64,000 bases of DNA from Undibacterium piscinae. GTDB taxonomy: Bacteria > Pseudomonadota > Gammaproteobacteria > Burkholderiales > Burkholderiaceae_D. Each line of letters opens with the position of its first letter. The first letter of the stretch is position 1. Where the stretch lies: NCBI GenBank assembly GCA_003970805.2, contig CP051152.1, positions 186,001 to 250,000 of the forward strand. Direction: 5' to 3'. Of the stretch, positions 1 through 8,146 are shown piece after piece. Under the pieces are notes generated by a model, which did no database searches, was not told the DNA's origin, and saw nothing but the letters and a program-made list of their open reading frames with translations. Both the position numbers and the translations under genes were made by a program.

Positions 1-1
1 C

Positions 2-448
2 GATATTTACATGGGCCTGATCGCCATTGTCATCGGCGTGCAGCCGGGTCAATACGTGATGCTGGTGGTGGTCTCGCGCATGCTGCAAAGCCTGCAGCAC
101 GCCAATGTGCGTATCCATTTCGGTCGCTGGGGCGAGCGTTTGCTGGTTTCGCCGCGTTACCACCGCACCCATCATGCGATAGGCATAGGCCACGAAACGC
201 ATGGCAAGGGCAGTATAGGCGGGCATAATTTTGCCGTGCTGTTTCCGCTCTGGGATATCTTGTTTGGCACCGCCTTGTTCATCAAGGAATTTTCCCTGAC
301 CGGTATCCGCGATCAGTTGCCTGCTCCAGAGGGGAGTTCGCGCGACTACGGACACGGTTTCTGGTCGCAACAATGGCTGGGCATACAACGTCTGCTGGGG
401 CGTGACCGGCAAAGTGCGCGGAATGCGCAACATATCTCAAGCACATAA
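2..448 (+). CDS. Sterol desaturase / fatty acid hydroxylase family protein, C-terminal part
   Basis: The gene runs in from the left edge and stops at 448, so only about the last 148 residues are present. Visible are an alternating hydrophobic stretch at the start, then the histidine-rich segment SPRYHRTHHA and the later HNFAVLFPLWDILFGT. These are typical of the third histidine box of membrane di-iron desaturases and hydroxylases of the sterol desaturase superfamily. Such enzymes are integral inner-membrane proteins that oxidise lipid substrates; the substrate cannot be read from this fragment. The EI24 gene follows after 17 bases on the same strand, so the two may be co-transcribed. Family assignment is firm, substrate unknown. 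Confidence 0.8.
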   Translation, partial: DIYMGLIAIVIGVQPGQYVMLVVVSRMLQSLQHANVRIHFGRWGERLLVSPRYHRTHHAIGIGHETHGKGSIGGHNFAVLFPLWDILFGTALFIKEFSLTGIRDQLPAPEGSSRDYGHGFWSQQWLGIQRLLGRDRQSARNAQHISST

Positions 449-465
449 ACACAGGAGCGGCACGG

Positions 466-1299
466 ATGAATTTGCAAGCGATGATAGGTTCCTGGGGTAG
501 GGCAGTGGTGGCGCAATTCCATTTCCGGATTTTGCTGCTCAGCCTGCTACCGTTCTTTTTATCGCTGATCTTGTGGGGGCTTGCCATGTGGTGGGGTCTG
601 CAGGATCTGATCGATTTCATCCATGGATTTTTTGCCGCGCATGACGGCTTTAAAACCGCCGGTGACTTATTGGCGAGTACCGGCATGCTGGCATTTAAGA
701 CCGTGATCGTGCCTTTGATTGCGATGTGGCTGCTGCTGCCTCTGATGGTCCTGAGTTCTTTGCTCATTACTGGCTTGATGGCGATGCCTGTGATCAGCCG
801 CCATGTCAGTAGCCGCGCTTATCCGCAACTGGAGCAGCGCAAGGGTGGTTCTTTACTCGGTAGCCTCTGGCATTCCTTGTCCTCGTTCGTGATTTTCCTG
901 TTGTTGTGGCTGCTCAGTTTGCCGCTGGTATTGATACCACCCGTGCATTTTGTGGTGCAACCCTTACTCTGGGGGTGGCTCACTTACCGCGTGATGGCGT
1001 ATGATGCGCTGGCGGATCACGCCGATGCCGAAGAACGCAAAATCCTCACTCGCTCGCATCGCTTGCCTTTTCTGATCATGGGCACAATCTGCGGCGTGAT
1101 AGGTGCCGCGCCTATGGTGTTGTGGATAGGTGGCGTGATGTCAGTGGTGTTCTTCCCGTTTTTTGCCGGCTTGGCGATCTGGCTGTACGTGCTGGTATTT
1201 ATTTTTAGCGGCCTGTGGTTTCAGTACTATTGCATGGCCGCCTTGCAGCAGCTTAGAAGCGCCGTGGCAGCGACCGCAATAACCGCAGCGCCCGTCTGA
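466..1299 (+). CDS. EI24 domain-containing membrane protein (CysZ-like)
   Basis: A 277-residue, strongly hydrophobic protein with several membrane segments (roughly residues 20-45, 70-105, 140-175 and 205-255). The layout fits the EI24/CysZ family of inner-membrane proteins; CysZ itself is a sulfate uptake protein in E. coli, but betaproteobacterial EI24 proteins of this type have no assigned substrate. The start at 466 is supported by an AGGAGC ribosome-binding site nine bases upstream. It lies 17 bases after the desaturase-family gene. No cysteine biosynthesis gene is nearby, so a sulfate role is not suggested by context. Family 0.8, function unknown. Confidence 0.75.
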   Translation: MNLQAMIGSWGRAVVAQFHFRILLLSLLPFFLSLILWGLAMWWGLQDLIDFIHGFFAAHDGFKTAGDLLASTGMLAFKTVIVPLIAMWLLLPLMVLSSLLITGLMAMPVISRHVSSRAYPQLEQRKGGSLLGSLWHSLSSFVIFLLLWLLSLPLVLIPPVHFVVQPLLWGWLTYRVMAYDALADHADAEERKILTRSHRLPFLIMGTICGVIGAAPMVLWIGGVMSVVFFPFFAGLAIWLYVLVFIFSGLWFQYYCMAALQQLRSAVAATAITAAPV

Positions 1300-1423
1300 A
1301 AAACGGCAGACCTGCAACGCAACAGGGATGCGGCCGCTGGCGGCATCACCTCTGCAAGCCGCATGCAGATTGCCTCCTGGGCATGGCGCTTATCAAGCAT
1401 TAAACGCTGTTTATGAAAGCCCC

Positions 1424-1451
1424 GAAAGCTAAGAAAAAATCGCTAGCTTTC
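1424..1451. other. Hairpin between EI24 and CinA-like genes
   Basis: An 8-base stem (GAAAGCTA / TAGCTTTC) with a 12-base loop lies in the 230-base gap. It is not directly followed by a T run, although a T-rich stretch (CTTTCTTTTTG) lies about 20 bases further on. It could be a weak terminator for the upstream genes or nothing functional. Confidence 0.25.
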
Positions 1452-1529
1452 AGCGCTTGGCATAGCGGGAGCTTTCTTTTTGTTGATAGCATCTGCTAAA
1501 CATCGTTCATCTTCTTACTGGAGTCAGTC

Positions 1530-2315
1530 ATGGCAATTGGTCTTATCATCATCGGCGATGAAATTTTATCCGGCAAGCGCAGCGACAAGCATTTGCCGAA
1601 AGTGATAGAGCTGCTGGCCGAACGCGGTCTGCAACTCGATTGGGCCGAATATATCGGTGACGACAGGGCGCGCATTATCGCCACGTTGCAGCGCAGTTTC
1701 GCCGGTAACGATATCGTATTCTGTACCGGCGGCATAGGCGCCACCCCCGATGACCACACCCGTCAGTGCGCCGGTATTGCGCTCAATCTGGCCTTGTCTT
1801 TGCACCCGGATGCCAAAACCCTGATACAGCAACGCATTACCGAAACCTGGCCAGAAACCGGCAGTCCGCTCAATCTCGATAGTGCGGAAAACCTGCATCG
1901 CCTGAAAATGGGCGAGTTTCCGCAGGGCGCAGAACTGATCCCCAATCCTTACAATAAGATTCCGGGTTTTGCGATTAACCGCCATTACTTTGTGCCGGGT
2001 TTTCCGGTAATGGCCTGGCCTATGCTGGCCTGGGTGCTAGATACCCATTACCCGCATCTGTTCCATCAAAAACCGCATGCCGAACAGGCTGTGCTGGTAT
2101 TTGAGGCGATGGAATCGACCCTGACGCCTATGATGGAAGCGCTGGAAGCGAAATACCCGAAGATTAAGGTGTTCAGCCTGCCTAGCGTCGGTGATGCGCA
2201 AACCCGTCGTCACATAGAGTTGGGCGTTAAGGGCGAGCCAGTTCAGGTTGCTGCCGCCTTTGCCGAAATGCTGGTTGGTCTTGATGGTTTTGGTGCCGAA
2301 TATCAACCAGCATAA
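1530..2315 (+). CDS. CinA-like molybdopterin-binding (MoCF-fold) protein
   Basis: A 261-residue cytoplasmic protein that matches the N-terminal MoaB/MogA-type domain of CinA (competence/damage-inducible protein A) without the C-terminal PncC amidase domain. The diagnostic segment GGIGATPDDHT lies near residue 70, and the protein opens with GLIIIGDEILSGKRSDKH as in this family. Such stand-alone domains are annotated as competence/damage-inducible protein A; some have ADP-ribose pyrophosphatase activity, but activity for this one is not shown. The start is preceded by TACTGGAG. The TAXI gene begins 40 bases downstream on the same strand. Family assignment is secure; the role is inferred only. 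Confidence 0.85.
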   Translation: MAIGLIIIGDEILSGKRSDKHLPKVIELLAERGLQLDWAEYIGDDRARIIATLQRSFAGNDIVFCTGGIGATPDDHTRQCAGIALNLALSLHPDAKTLIQQRITETWPETGSPLNLDSAENLHRLKMGEFPQGAELIPNPYNKIPGFAINRHYFVPGFPVMAWPMLAWVLDTHYPHLFHQKPHAEQAVLVFEAMESTLTPMMEALEAKYPKIKVFSLPSVGDAQTRRHIELGVKGEPVQVAAAFAEMLVGLDGFGAEYQPA

Positions 2316-2355
2316 ACCAGCATAAATTTGCCTGAGTCCTGCTTACACACTGCCT

Positions 2356-3681
2356 ATGTCTAAAATCAAATTCACCTTGTTCTCACTGCGCGATCTGCTG
2401 GTCGCCTTCGGCCCTATGGTGCTGATGATCTTGGTGGTGTGTGGCCTGGCCTATAAGCTGGTCGATCCGGCGCCACCGCGCAATATTGATTTTTCTACCG
2501 GACAAGACAATAGCGCCTATCAGGCGTACGCAGCACGCTATGCCGACGAACTCGCGAAGAACCAGATCACGCTCAATTTACAGGCGTCGCAAGGTTCGCA
2601 AGAAAATCTGGAAAAAATCAGTGACCCTGATTCTGAAATCGAAATCGGCTTTGTCCAGAGCGGTTCTACCGAGGAGGCCGAAGCGCATAGCAAGGGTTTG
2701 GTGTCTTTGGGTAGTTTGTTTTATGAGCCTATCTGGATCTTTTACCGCGATAAAAAAGAGTTTTCCAGCATTACCCAATTCAAGGGTAAGAGTATCAACG
2801 TCGGCAGCGAAGGCATGGGCGGAGCGCGCTTGTTCAAGCAAATCCTTGATGTCAATGGCATGCAGGAGTCCGATGTCAAGCTGTCGCGCCTGGCCAATAC
2901 CCCGGCTACCGTCGCGCTGCTCAATGGCAAAATCGACGCCTTGCTGATGAGCTCGGCACCTGACTCGCTATTGCTGCAAATGCTGTTGCAGACGCCCGGC
3001 ATTAAGCTCTTTGATTTTGCCCAGGCCGAAGCCTATAGCCGCCGTTTCCCTTTCTTGTCGCACGTGGTGCTGCCGCGTGGCATCGTTGATTTTGGCAAGA
3101 ATATTCCGGCGCGTGATTACCATCTGATTTCACCGACCGCCACCCTGGTGGCGCACGAAAGCCTGCATCCGGCGTTGATAGGGCAGTTGCTGCAGGCGGC
3201 GCAAAAAATCCACGGTGGTGCCGGCTGGTTTAGCAAACAGGGTGAGTTTCCTTCGGATCGGTATACCGAGATTCCGGTGGCACCACAGGCAGAAAAATTT
3301 TACAAAAACGGGCCGCCGTTTTTTCAGCGTTACCTGAGTTTTTGGCTGGCCAATTTTGTTGAGCGTATGTGGGTGGTGTTCCTCACGGCTGGTGCCTTGT
3401 TCCTGCCGCTGTCCAAGATCATTCCGCCGCTATATGTGTGGCGCATCCGTTCGCGTATTTATCAATGGTACGGCAAGCTGCGTCTGGTCGAGCAGGCGAT
3501 AGAAGAAGTCGCGCCGGATCAGCGTCAGCAGGTCGGCCAGTTGCAGCTCAAGCAACTCGATGAGATAGAAGAGAAGGTCAATCGCATCTCGATACCGCTG
3601 TCGTATGCCGAAGAACTATATGGCTTGCGCAGCCACATCAATTTTGTCCGTAAGCGGGTACAGGCTTTGATGGCGGCCTAA
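2356..3681 (+). CDS. TAXI family TRAP transporter solute-binding protein with C-terminal membrane anchor
   Basis: 441 residues. An N-terminal membrane segment (about residues 15-33, LVAFGPMVLMILVVCGLAY) is followed by a TAXI-type periplasmic binding domain (DFSTGQDNSAYQAYAARYAD, then INVGSEGMGGARLFKQIL). A second membrane segment around residues 335-360 precedes a short charged helical tail. The double-anchored form is common in Betaproteobacteria. No TRAP membrane subunits (DctQM fusion) are in the window, so it may serve a transporter elsewhere or act as a sensor. The start at 2356 is the only one that keeps the whole N-terminal segment. Ligand unknown; related TAXI proteins bind dicarboxylates or glutamate. 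Confidence 0.85.
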   Translation: MSKIKFTLFSLRDLLVAFGPMVLMILVVCGLAYKLVDPAPPRNIDFSTGQDNSAYQAYAARYADELAKNQITLNLQASQGSQENLEKISDPDSEIEIGFVQSGSTEEAEAHSKGLVSLGSLFYEPIWIFYRDKKEFSSITQFKGKSINVGSEGMGGARLFKQILDVNGMQESDVKLSRLANTPATVALLNGKIDALLMSSAPDSLLLQMLLQTPGIKLFDFAQAEAYSRRFPFLSHVVLPRGIVDFGKNIPARDYHLISPTATLVAHESLHPALIGQLLQAAQKIHGGAGWFSKQGEFPSDRYTEIPVAPQAEKFYKNGPPFFQRYLSFWLANFVERMWVVFLTAGALFLPLSKIIPPLYVWRIRSRIYQWYGKLRLVEQAIEEVAPDQRQQVGQLQLKQLDEIEEKVNRISIPLSYAEELYGLRSHINFVRKRVQALMAA

Positions 3682-3703
3682 GCCTGGCATCTCTGCCCAG
3701 ATG

Positions 3704-3952
3704 TCACTTGCTGCGCGGGGCAGATTTGCTTTTTGGTGTGGAGTTGCTGCGCAGAGGCACCAGCAGCGCGCCCAGATTATTATGGTCGATCTCATACATC
3801 AGGGCCAGCAGGCGGCCTATCTCACCCTTAGGGAAACCTTCGCGCGCAAACCATCCCAGATAGTGGCCGGGTAAATCGGCAATCAGCCTTCCCTGATATT
3901 TACCGTATGGCATTTCACGGGTGACTAAGAGTAAGAGGTCTTCGGCTTGCAT
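3704..3952 (-). CDS. DUF3820 family small protein
   Basis: An 82-residue cytoplasmic protein, convergent with the TAXI gene. The segment MPYGKYQGRLIADLPGHYLGWFAREGFPKGEIGRLL is characteristic of DUF3820, a short family sometimes named putative quorum-sensing-regulated virulence factor; the biochemical role is not established. The last 12 residues are a Ser/Lys-rich tail. The 3' end lies 22 bases from the end of the TAXI gene. Start at the methionine at 3952, as no other in-frame start leaves the domain whole. Family confident, function unknown. Confidence 0.8.
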   Translation of the reverse strand: MQAEDLLLLVTREMPYGKYQGRLIADLPGHYLGWFAREGFPKGEIGRLLALMYEIDHNNLGALLVPLRSNSTPKSKSAPRSK

Positions 3953-4183
3953 GAGTCAATTCAAGTGTAAGTAGCGCAGGGTGCGCCAATGTACCCGATT
4001 TATGCGATTAAATCTCGGGTGATTATTTGTTTTTATCGCCTCTGCGGCGAAGATTTTTCGCTGTGCTCCCATCGCTTGTCCGCCATGTTGTCCGCTGGCT
4101 TATCCTCCTGGCATCAGCGAAATGCTACAATCTGCGCCACGATTTTCTACTTGATATATTTACAGTACACAGAAAGTGCCGTC

Positions 4184-5908
4184 ATGTCCGCTCACTATAA
4201 TCACCCTGGCCAAGCTCTCAGCGTTTACCCTACGCCTTACGAGTTAGGCAATCACAACCAGACCACCACCTTGGATTTGTGCATTCCGTTTTACCAGAAA
4301 CTAGCCGCCGATTTTCCGCAGATTTTGCAGTTTTCCCAAATCGGGGTTTCCGATAATGGCATCCCCATGCATGCCGGCGTGATCAGCGCCGACGGCGTGT
4401 TTGAGCGGGAGCAGCTCAAGGCCGCAGCGCGCCCGGTGTTTTTCAATAACAACGGCATCCATCCGGGTGAGCCTGAAGGCATCGATGCCTGCATGGCCTT
4501 GGTCAGGGATTTCTGCACCCAGCCAGAACGGCTGGCGGCGCTCGGCAATACCGTATTTTTGTTTATCCCCGTGTACAACGTCGATGGTTGCTTAAACCGC
4601 CAAAATACTTCACGCGTGAATCAGGATGGTCCCGAGTTATTTGGTTTTCGCGCGAATGGCCGCAATCTCGACCTGAACCGCGATTTCATCAAATGCGATA
4701 GTCTGGCCGCGCAGGTGTTCAATCAGTTTTTCACTAGCTGGGACCCGGATGTCATGGTCGATACCCATACCTCGAATGGCGCCGATTACAGCTACACCAT
4801 GACCTTAATCCAGACCCAGGCCGATAAGCTCGGTGATGGCCTCGGCCCTTTCTTGCGCAGCACCATGCTGCCAAAAATTTACGACGACATGCAGGCGCGT
4901 GGCTGGCCCACTTGCCCCTACGTCAATCCGGTTAAAGTCACGCCCGACGACGGCATAGAAGATTTTTTAGAAGTGCCGCGCTTCTCTACCGGTTACGCTG
5001 CCCTGCATCACACCATAGGTTTCATGCCCGAAACGCATATGCTTAAACCGTATGCCGATCGCTATGCGTCTATGCGTAGCCTGGTAGAGGTGGTGCTGGA
5101 ATTTACCGTCACCAATGCGGCGCAGATCCAGGCTTTGCGCGCCGCCGCCAAACAGGCTGCCACCCAAAAGGCGCAATGGCCGGTGCAATGGAAGGCAGAT
5201 CACAGTCAGCCATCGAGTTTTCTGTTCAAGGGTTTTCAAGCTGTGTACAGCCCCAGCAAACTGGGCAATTACACGCGCCTTTCGTATGACCGCAGCCAAC
5301 CTTGGGAAAAACAGATCGCCTACTACGATCACTTTGTCGCCGAGACTGTTATTACTACTCCCAAGGCCTACCTGATACCGCAAGCCTGGCGCGAAGTTAT
5401 AGCGCGCCTGCGCTGGAATAAAGTCGAGCTGCATACGCTCGCCGCCGACCAGACTATGCAAGTGCAAAGCACGCATTTTGAAAAGATAGGCTCGCGCAGC
5501 ACGCCTTACGAGGGCCACATGTTTCATGACACAGTCGAGATCACAACGCAGACTGAAACCGTGCTGGCGCGTGCCGGTGATGTGCTGGTGTACCTGAATC
5601 AGGAAAATGCCAGGTATGCCGTAGAGACGCTGGAGCCGCAGGCGCACGATAGTTTTTTCAGATGGGGATTTTTCAATAGCGTGCTGGAGAAAAAAGAGGC
5701 TTACTCCGATTACGTATTTGAAGACAGTGCGCTAGAGATGCTGGAGCAAGAGCCGGAATTAAAAGCCAAATTCGAGCGATGGAAAACCCAGAACCCTCAG
5801 CTATTAAGTGATCAGGATGCGGTGCTGGGCTTCATCTTCGCCAACGGCAAACGCCATCACGAACCCGAATGGCTGCGCTATCCGGTGTTGTCGGTGTTTG
5901 ATGTTTAG
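4184..5908 (+). CDS. M14 family zinc carboxypeptidase-like metallopeptidase
   Basis: A 574-residue protein when started at 4184. The frame is open from 3989, but the first 65 codons of that extension read like non-coding sequence, and the conserved protein begins at MSAHYNHPGQAL. Zinc ligands of the M14 fold are visible: HPGE (His93, Glu96) inside NNNGIHPGEPEG, and His195 in MVDTHTSNGADY. The substrate-binding NLDLNRDF (Asn165, Arg166) lies between them. No signal peptide is seen, so it is probably cytoplasmic. Large M14 enzymes of this type are annotated only as M14 family metallopeptidases. The small gene at 5925 follows after 16 bases. Peptidase fold confident; substrate unknown. Confidence 0.85.
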   Translation: MSAHYNHPGQALSVYPTPYELGNHNQTTTLDLCIPFYQKLAADFPQILQFSQIGVSDNGIPMHAGVISADGVFEREQLKAAARPVFFNNNGIHPGEPEGIDACMALVRDFCTQPERLAALGNTVFLFIPVYNVDGCLNRQNTSRVNQDGPELFGFRANGRNLDLNRDFIKCDSLAAQVFNQFFTSWDPDVMVDTHTSNGADYSYTMTLIQTQADKLGDGLGPFLRSTMLPKIYDDMQARGWPTCPYVNPVKVTPDDGIEDFLEVPRFSTGYAALHHTIGFMPETHMLKPYADRYASMRSLVEVVLEFTVTNAAQIQALRAAAKQAATQKAQWPVQWKADHSQPSSFLFKGFQAVYSPSKLGNYTRLSYDRSQPWEKQIAYYDHFVAETVITTPKAYLIPQAWREVIARLRWNKVELHTLAADQTMQVQSTHFEKIGSRSTPYEGHMFHDTVEITTQTETVLARAGDVLVYLNQENARYAVETLEPQAHDSFFRWGFFNSVLEKKEAYSDYVFEDSALEMLEQEPELKAKFERWKTQNPQLLSDQDAVLGFIFANGKRHHEPEWLRYPVLSVFDV

Positions 5909-5924
5909 ATATTGAGGGCAGGCC

Positions 5925-6137
5925 ATGATCACGCTTTACGAATATATGCAGCAACCGCGTTTTTGGATCGCGCGTGATGAAGATGGTTATTGGCTGGTGC
6001 CGGCGCGTGACGATGGCTGGAGCGAACGCAGCCCTTTCGTCGGGCGGGTCGGCAATCTGCAAGAATTGAAAAATCTCGATGGCATAGATCTGGGTTTGCC
6101 GGATCAACTGTCCGATGGCGACGATGTACGGTCTTAA
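5925..6137 (+). CDS. Small hypothetical protein
   Basis: A 70-residue acidic protein beginning MITLYEYMQQPRFWIARDE. It has a ribosome-binding site (GAGGGCAGGCC) before the start and directly follows the M14 peptidase gene, so it is likely translated from the same transcript. It is rich in Trp, Asp and Arg, with a repeated W-x-x-x-R-D pattern and no membrane segment. I do not recognise a family. A 30-base piece of this gene (6045-6074) is copied downstream at 6325-6354, which suggests past local rearrangement here. Confidence 0.6.
   Translation: MITLYEYMQQPRFWIARDEDGYWLVPARDDGWSERSPFVGRVGNLQELKNLDGIDLGLPDQLSDGDDVRS
6045..6074 (+). repeat. 30-bp direct repeat, source copy
   Basis: This segment inside the small hypothetical gene is identical over 30 bases to 6325-6354. 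The two copies lie 280 bases apart in the same direction. Beyond the repeat, similarity continues weakly (both have AGATCTGG about 20 bases later). Confidence 0.9.
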
Positions 6138-6324
6138 TAGACAGCGCTTAGCTCGGTGGCAAAGTCTGAGCATGATCTGGCGCAAAGACCAGTAGCTCCA
6201 CAGGGTTTAGTATGAGATGGCGAATAAGTAATTGGAGTAGCTCATCTAATTTTAGCTGGGCCGGATGAAGTAATATTTCTCTGGGTACATAGAAGTGTAC
6301 AGAATCCCCTGTTGCATTTGCTTA

Positions 6325-6354
6325 CGGGTCGGCAATCTGCAAGAATTGAAAAAT
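6325..6354 (+). repeat. 30-bp direct repeat, second copy
   Basis: This copy is identical over 30 bases to 6045-6074. It ends at the AT of the ATG that opens the borosin-precursor-like gene at 6353. The duplicated DNA therefore supplies that gene's upstream region, including any ribosome-binding site. The stretch between 6138 and 6325 contains no gene I can support. Confidence 0.9.
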
Positions 6355-6562
6355 GTCTAAATTAGATCTGGAATACCCTCGATAAAGATGCTGCAGCACG
6401 TGAAGCGCATGCCAAAGACCCTAAAGCGGCGATGAAAAAATTCGGATTAACGGCAGAAGAACAAGCTGCGCTGATGTCTGGTGATAAGAAAAAAGTGGCT
6501 GATTTAGTTGGGTTTCTGCTGATGCGCTCCCAGCTATTATGGTCAATGTGACGACTTTTTAA
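6353..6562 (+). pseudogene. Split-borosin-type precursor peptide (SonA-like), out of frame as sequenced
   Basis: As written, the frame from ATG 6353 stops after ten codons. Three adjoining pieces in two frames nevertheless form one coherent 69-residue protein. They are MSKLDLEY (6353-6376); LDKDAAAREAHAKDPKAAM through KKFGLTAEEQAALMSGDKKK and VADLVG (6378 to about 6512); and VSADALPAIMVNVTTF before TAA 6560-6562. One extra C in CCC at 6376-6378 and one missing base near 6512 restore it, with zero net shift. From memory, the middle piece follows the borosin-binding domain of Shewanella SonA (pattern KxNPEAVM...HGLT.EQ...MTGD), and the whole length is close to SonA's. The C-terminal Ile/Val/Thr-rich tail is the expected core. 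It could be a sequencing artefact, a true pseudogene, or an unrelated LigA-like small protein. Confidence 0.55.
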
Positions 6563-6586
6563 AAAATATCTTCACTAAGAAAGTTA

Positions 6587-8072
6587 GTGATCATTTTGGA
6601 TGCGGTGAAGAATGTATTGTTGATGCTGTTATTTGCAGCAGGATTTTCGTCGTCTACTGCAGCTCAAGAAAAACTGAAGGTAGATGAGTTACTTGATTTA
6701 ACATCACAATATTTGAATACGACACCAAAAAAAGCAGCAGCTTCTTTGGCGCAATTGAAACTATCGGAATCTATTTTTACTAAAGATCAGGAGGGGAGGT
6801 ACTATTTCTACAATGCACTCTTCCTTAGCTTTAGTGGAAAACATAAAGAGAGTGTTACATCAATTGAGTCTGTTATCGGCAAAATTTTAGAGCCAAAATC
6901 TCGAATTAGGTTGTTATATCAATTATCTAATGAGTACACCATCATTGGCGATTATGAAAATGCGTTAGTCGCAATGAATCAAAGTGTCTTATTATTGCCA
7001 AAAATTGTGGACTTGGGGTCGAAAATTACGACTCTACAGGCTTCAATTAATTTGCTCAACTCATTGCATGCTTACGATGAAGCTATGGTTTATGCAAATC
7101 GTATGTACTCGCTAGAGGGAGATGGTGAAAGTACACTTTCTAAATGTTATGGTTTGGCTAATCGTATTGAGACTGGTTTCTTAAGCGGAGAACGTCAGCA
7201 AACACAATCCTTAATTGCGGAAACGGTTCGTATTTGTGATGCCAATCATCGACAGGTGATAAGCGTAATGGCAAAAATTTTAGCTGCCGTTGATTTGATT
7301 GATACTGGGAGCAGCGACCTAGGCATAGATGCTGGTCTGTCTTTGTTGCTTGAGTTTGTAAAAATAAGTGATCCCCCAGATTACGTCATTCAACTTGAAG
7401 AAGCCATTGCCCGCGCCTATTTGAACAATGGCGAATTGAAGCAGGCTGAGCATTATGGATGGCTGGCATACCAGCATGCCCAAGCTTCCAAAGTGTTAAA
7501 AATGCTGGAAAAAACCAGCGAAACCATGGCCAAGATCAAGCGCGCGCAAGGCGATATGGCGAGCGCTCTCGACTACTATGACATTAACCTGGCGCTCAAG
7601 AAAAAAGTGCTGGACGATCAGTTGCATAAGAACCTGGCGTATCAGCGCGTCAAATTCGATACCCAGGATAAGGCCAATCAACTGACTTTGCTGGAACAAA
7701 AAAAACAAGATCCTCAGCACCGAGAAACTGCTGGAGCAAAAAACTAAGCAGAATTTACTGATGTTGATTGCGCTGGGCGGCATCCTGATGGCGATACTTT
7801 CGGCCTGGACGTTTAAAATTCTCAGACAAAAAAATATTTTCCGCCTGTCTTCGCAGATCGATGGCTTAACCGGTGTCAGCAACCGTGCCCACTTTGTCGA
7901 ATGCGGCGTGCAGGCATTTAAGACCACGCAGAAAAACGCCGGTGTGGTGTTGTTTGACATGGATTATTTTAAGAGCGTCAACGACACGTTCGGCCATGCC
8001 GCCGGTGATTGGGTGCTCAACACGGTCGCTGTTACCCAAGGGCGCTATGCCGGGCCGGCTTGGCGGCGTTAA
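6587..8072 (+). pseudogene. TPR-containing diguanylate cyclase (GGDEF), frameshifted and truncated
   Basis: A signal peptide (VKNVLLMLLFAAGFSSSTAAQ; start GTG 6605 or 6587) is followed by a helical TPR-like sensor region, a coiled coil, a membrane segment (LLMLIALGGILMAILSAWTF) and the start of a GGDEF domain (DGLTGVSNRAHF, FDMDYFKSVNDTFGH). Two lesions are visible. An A8 run at about 7697-7704, where seven A would keep frame, splits it at 7747. The domain then breaks off near 8030, before the catalytic GG(D/E)EF; only GRLGG-V remains in another frame near 8055. The first 900 bases are A+T-richer than the rest. Diguanylate cyclase activity is not possible from this copy. Confidence 0.8.
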
Positions 8073-8146
8073 AATCAGTACGACAGTAGCAGCGCAAGTT
8101 TCCTTAATATAAAAAATAGTTTTAATTCGAAGAAAAAATACACTCA

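Noticed and set aside
3989..4183. N-terminal extension of the M14 peptidase
   Set aside because: The 65 codons are unlike signal or domain sequence, and the conserved protein begins at 4184.
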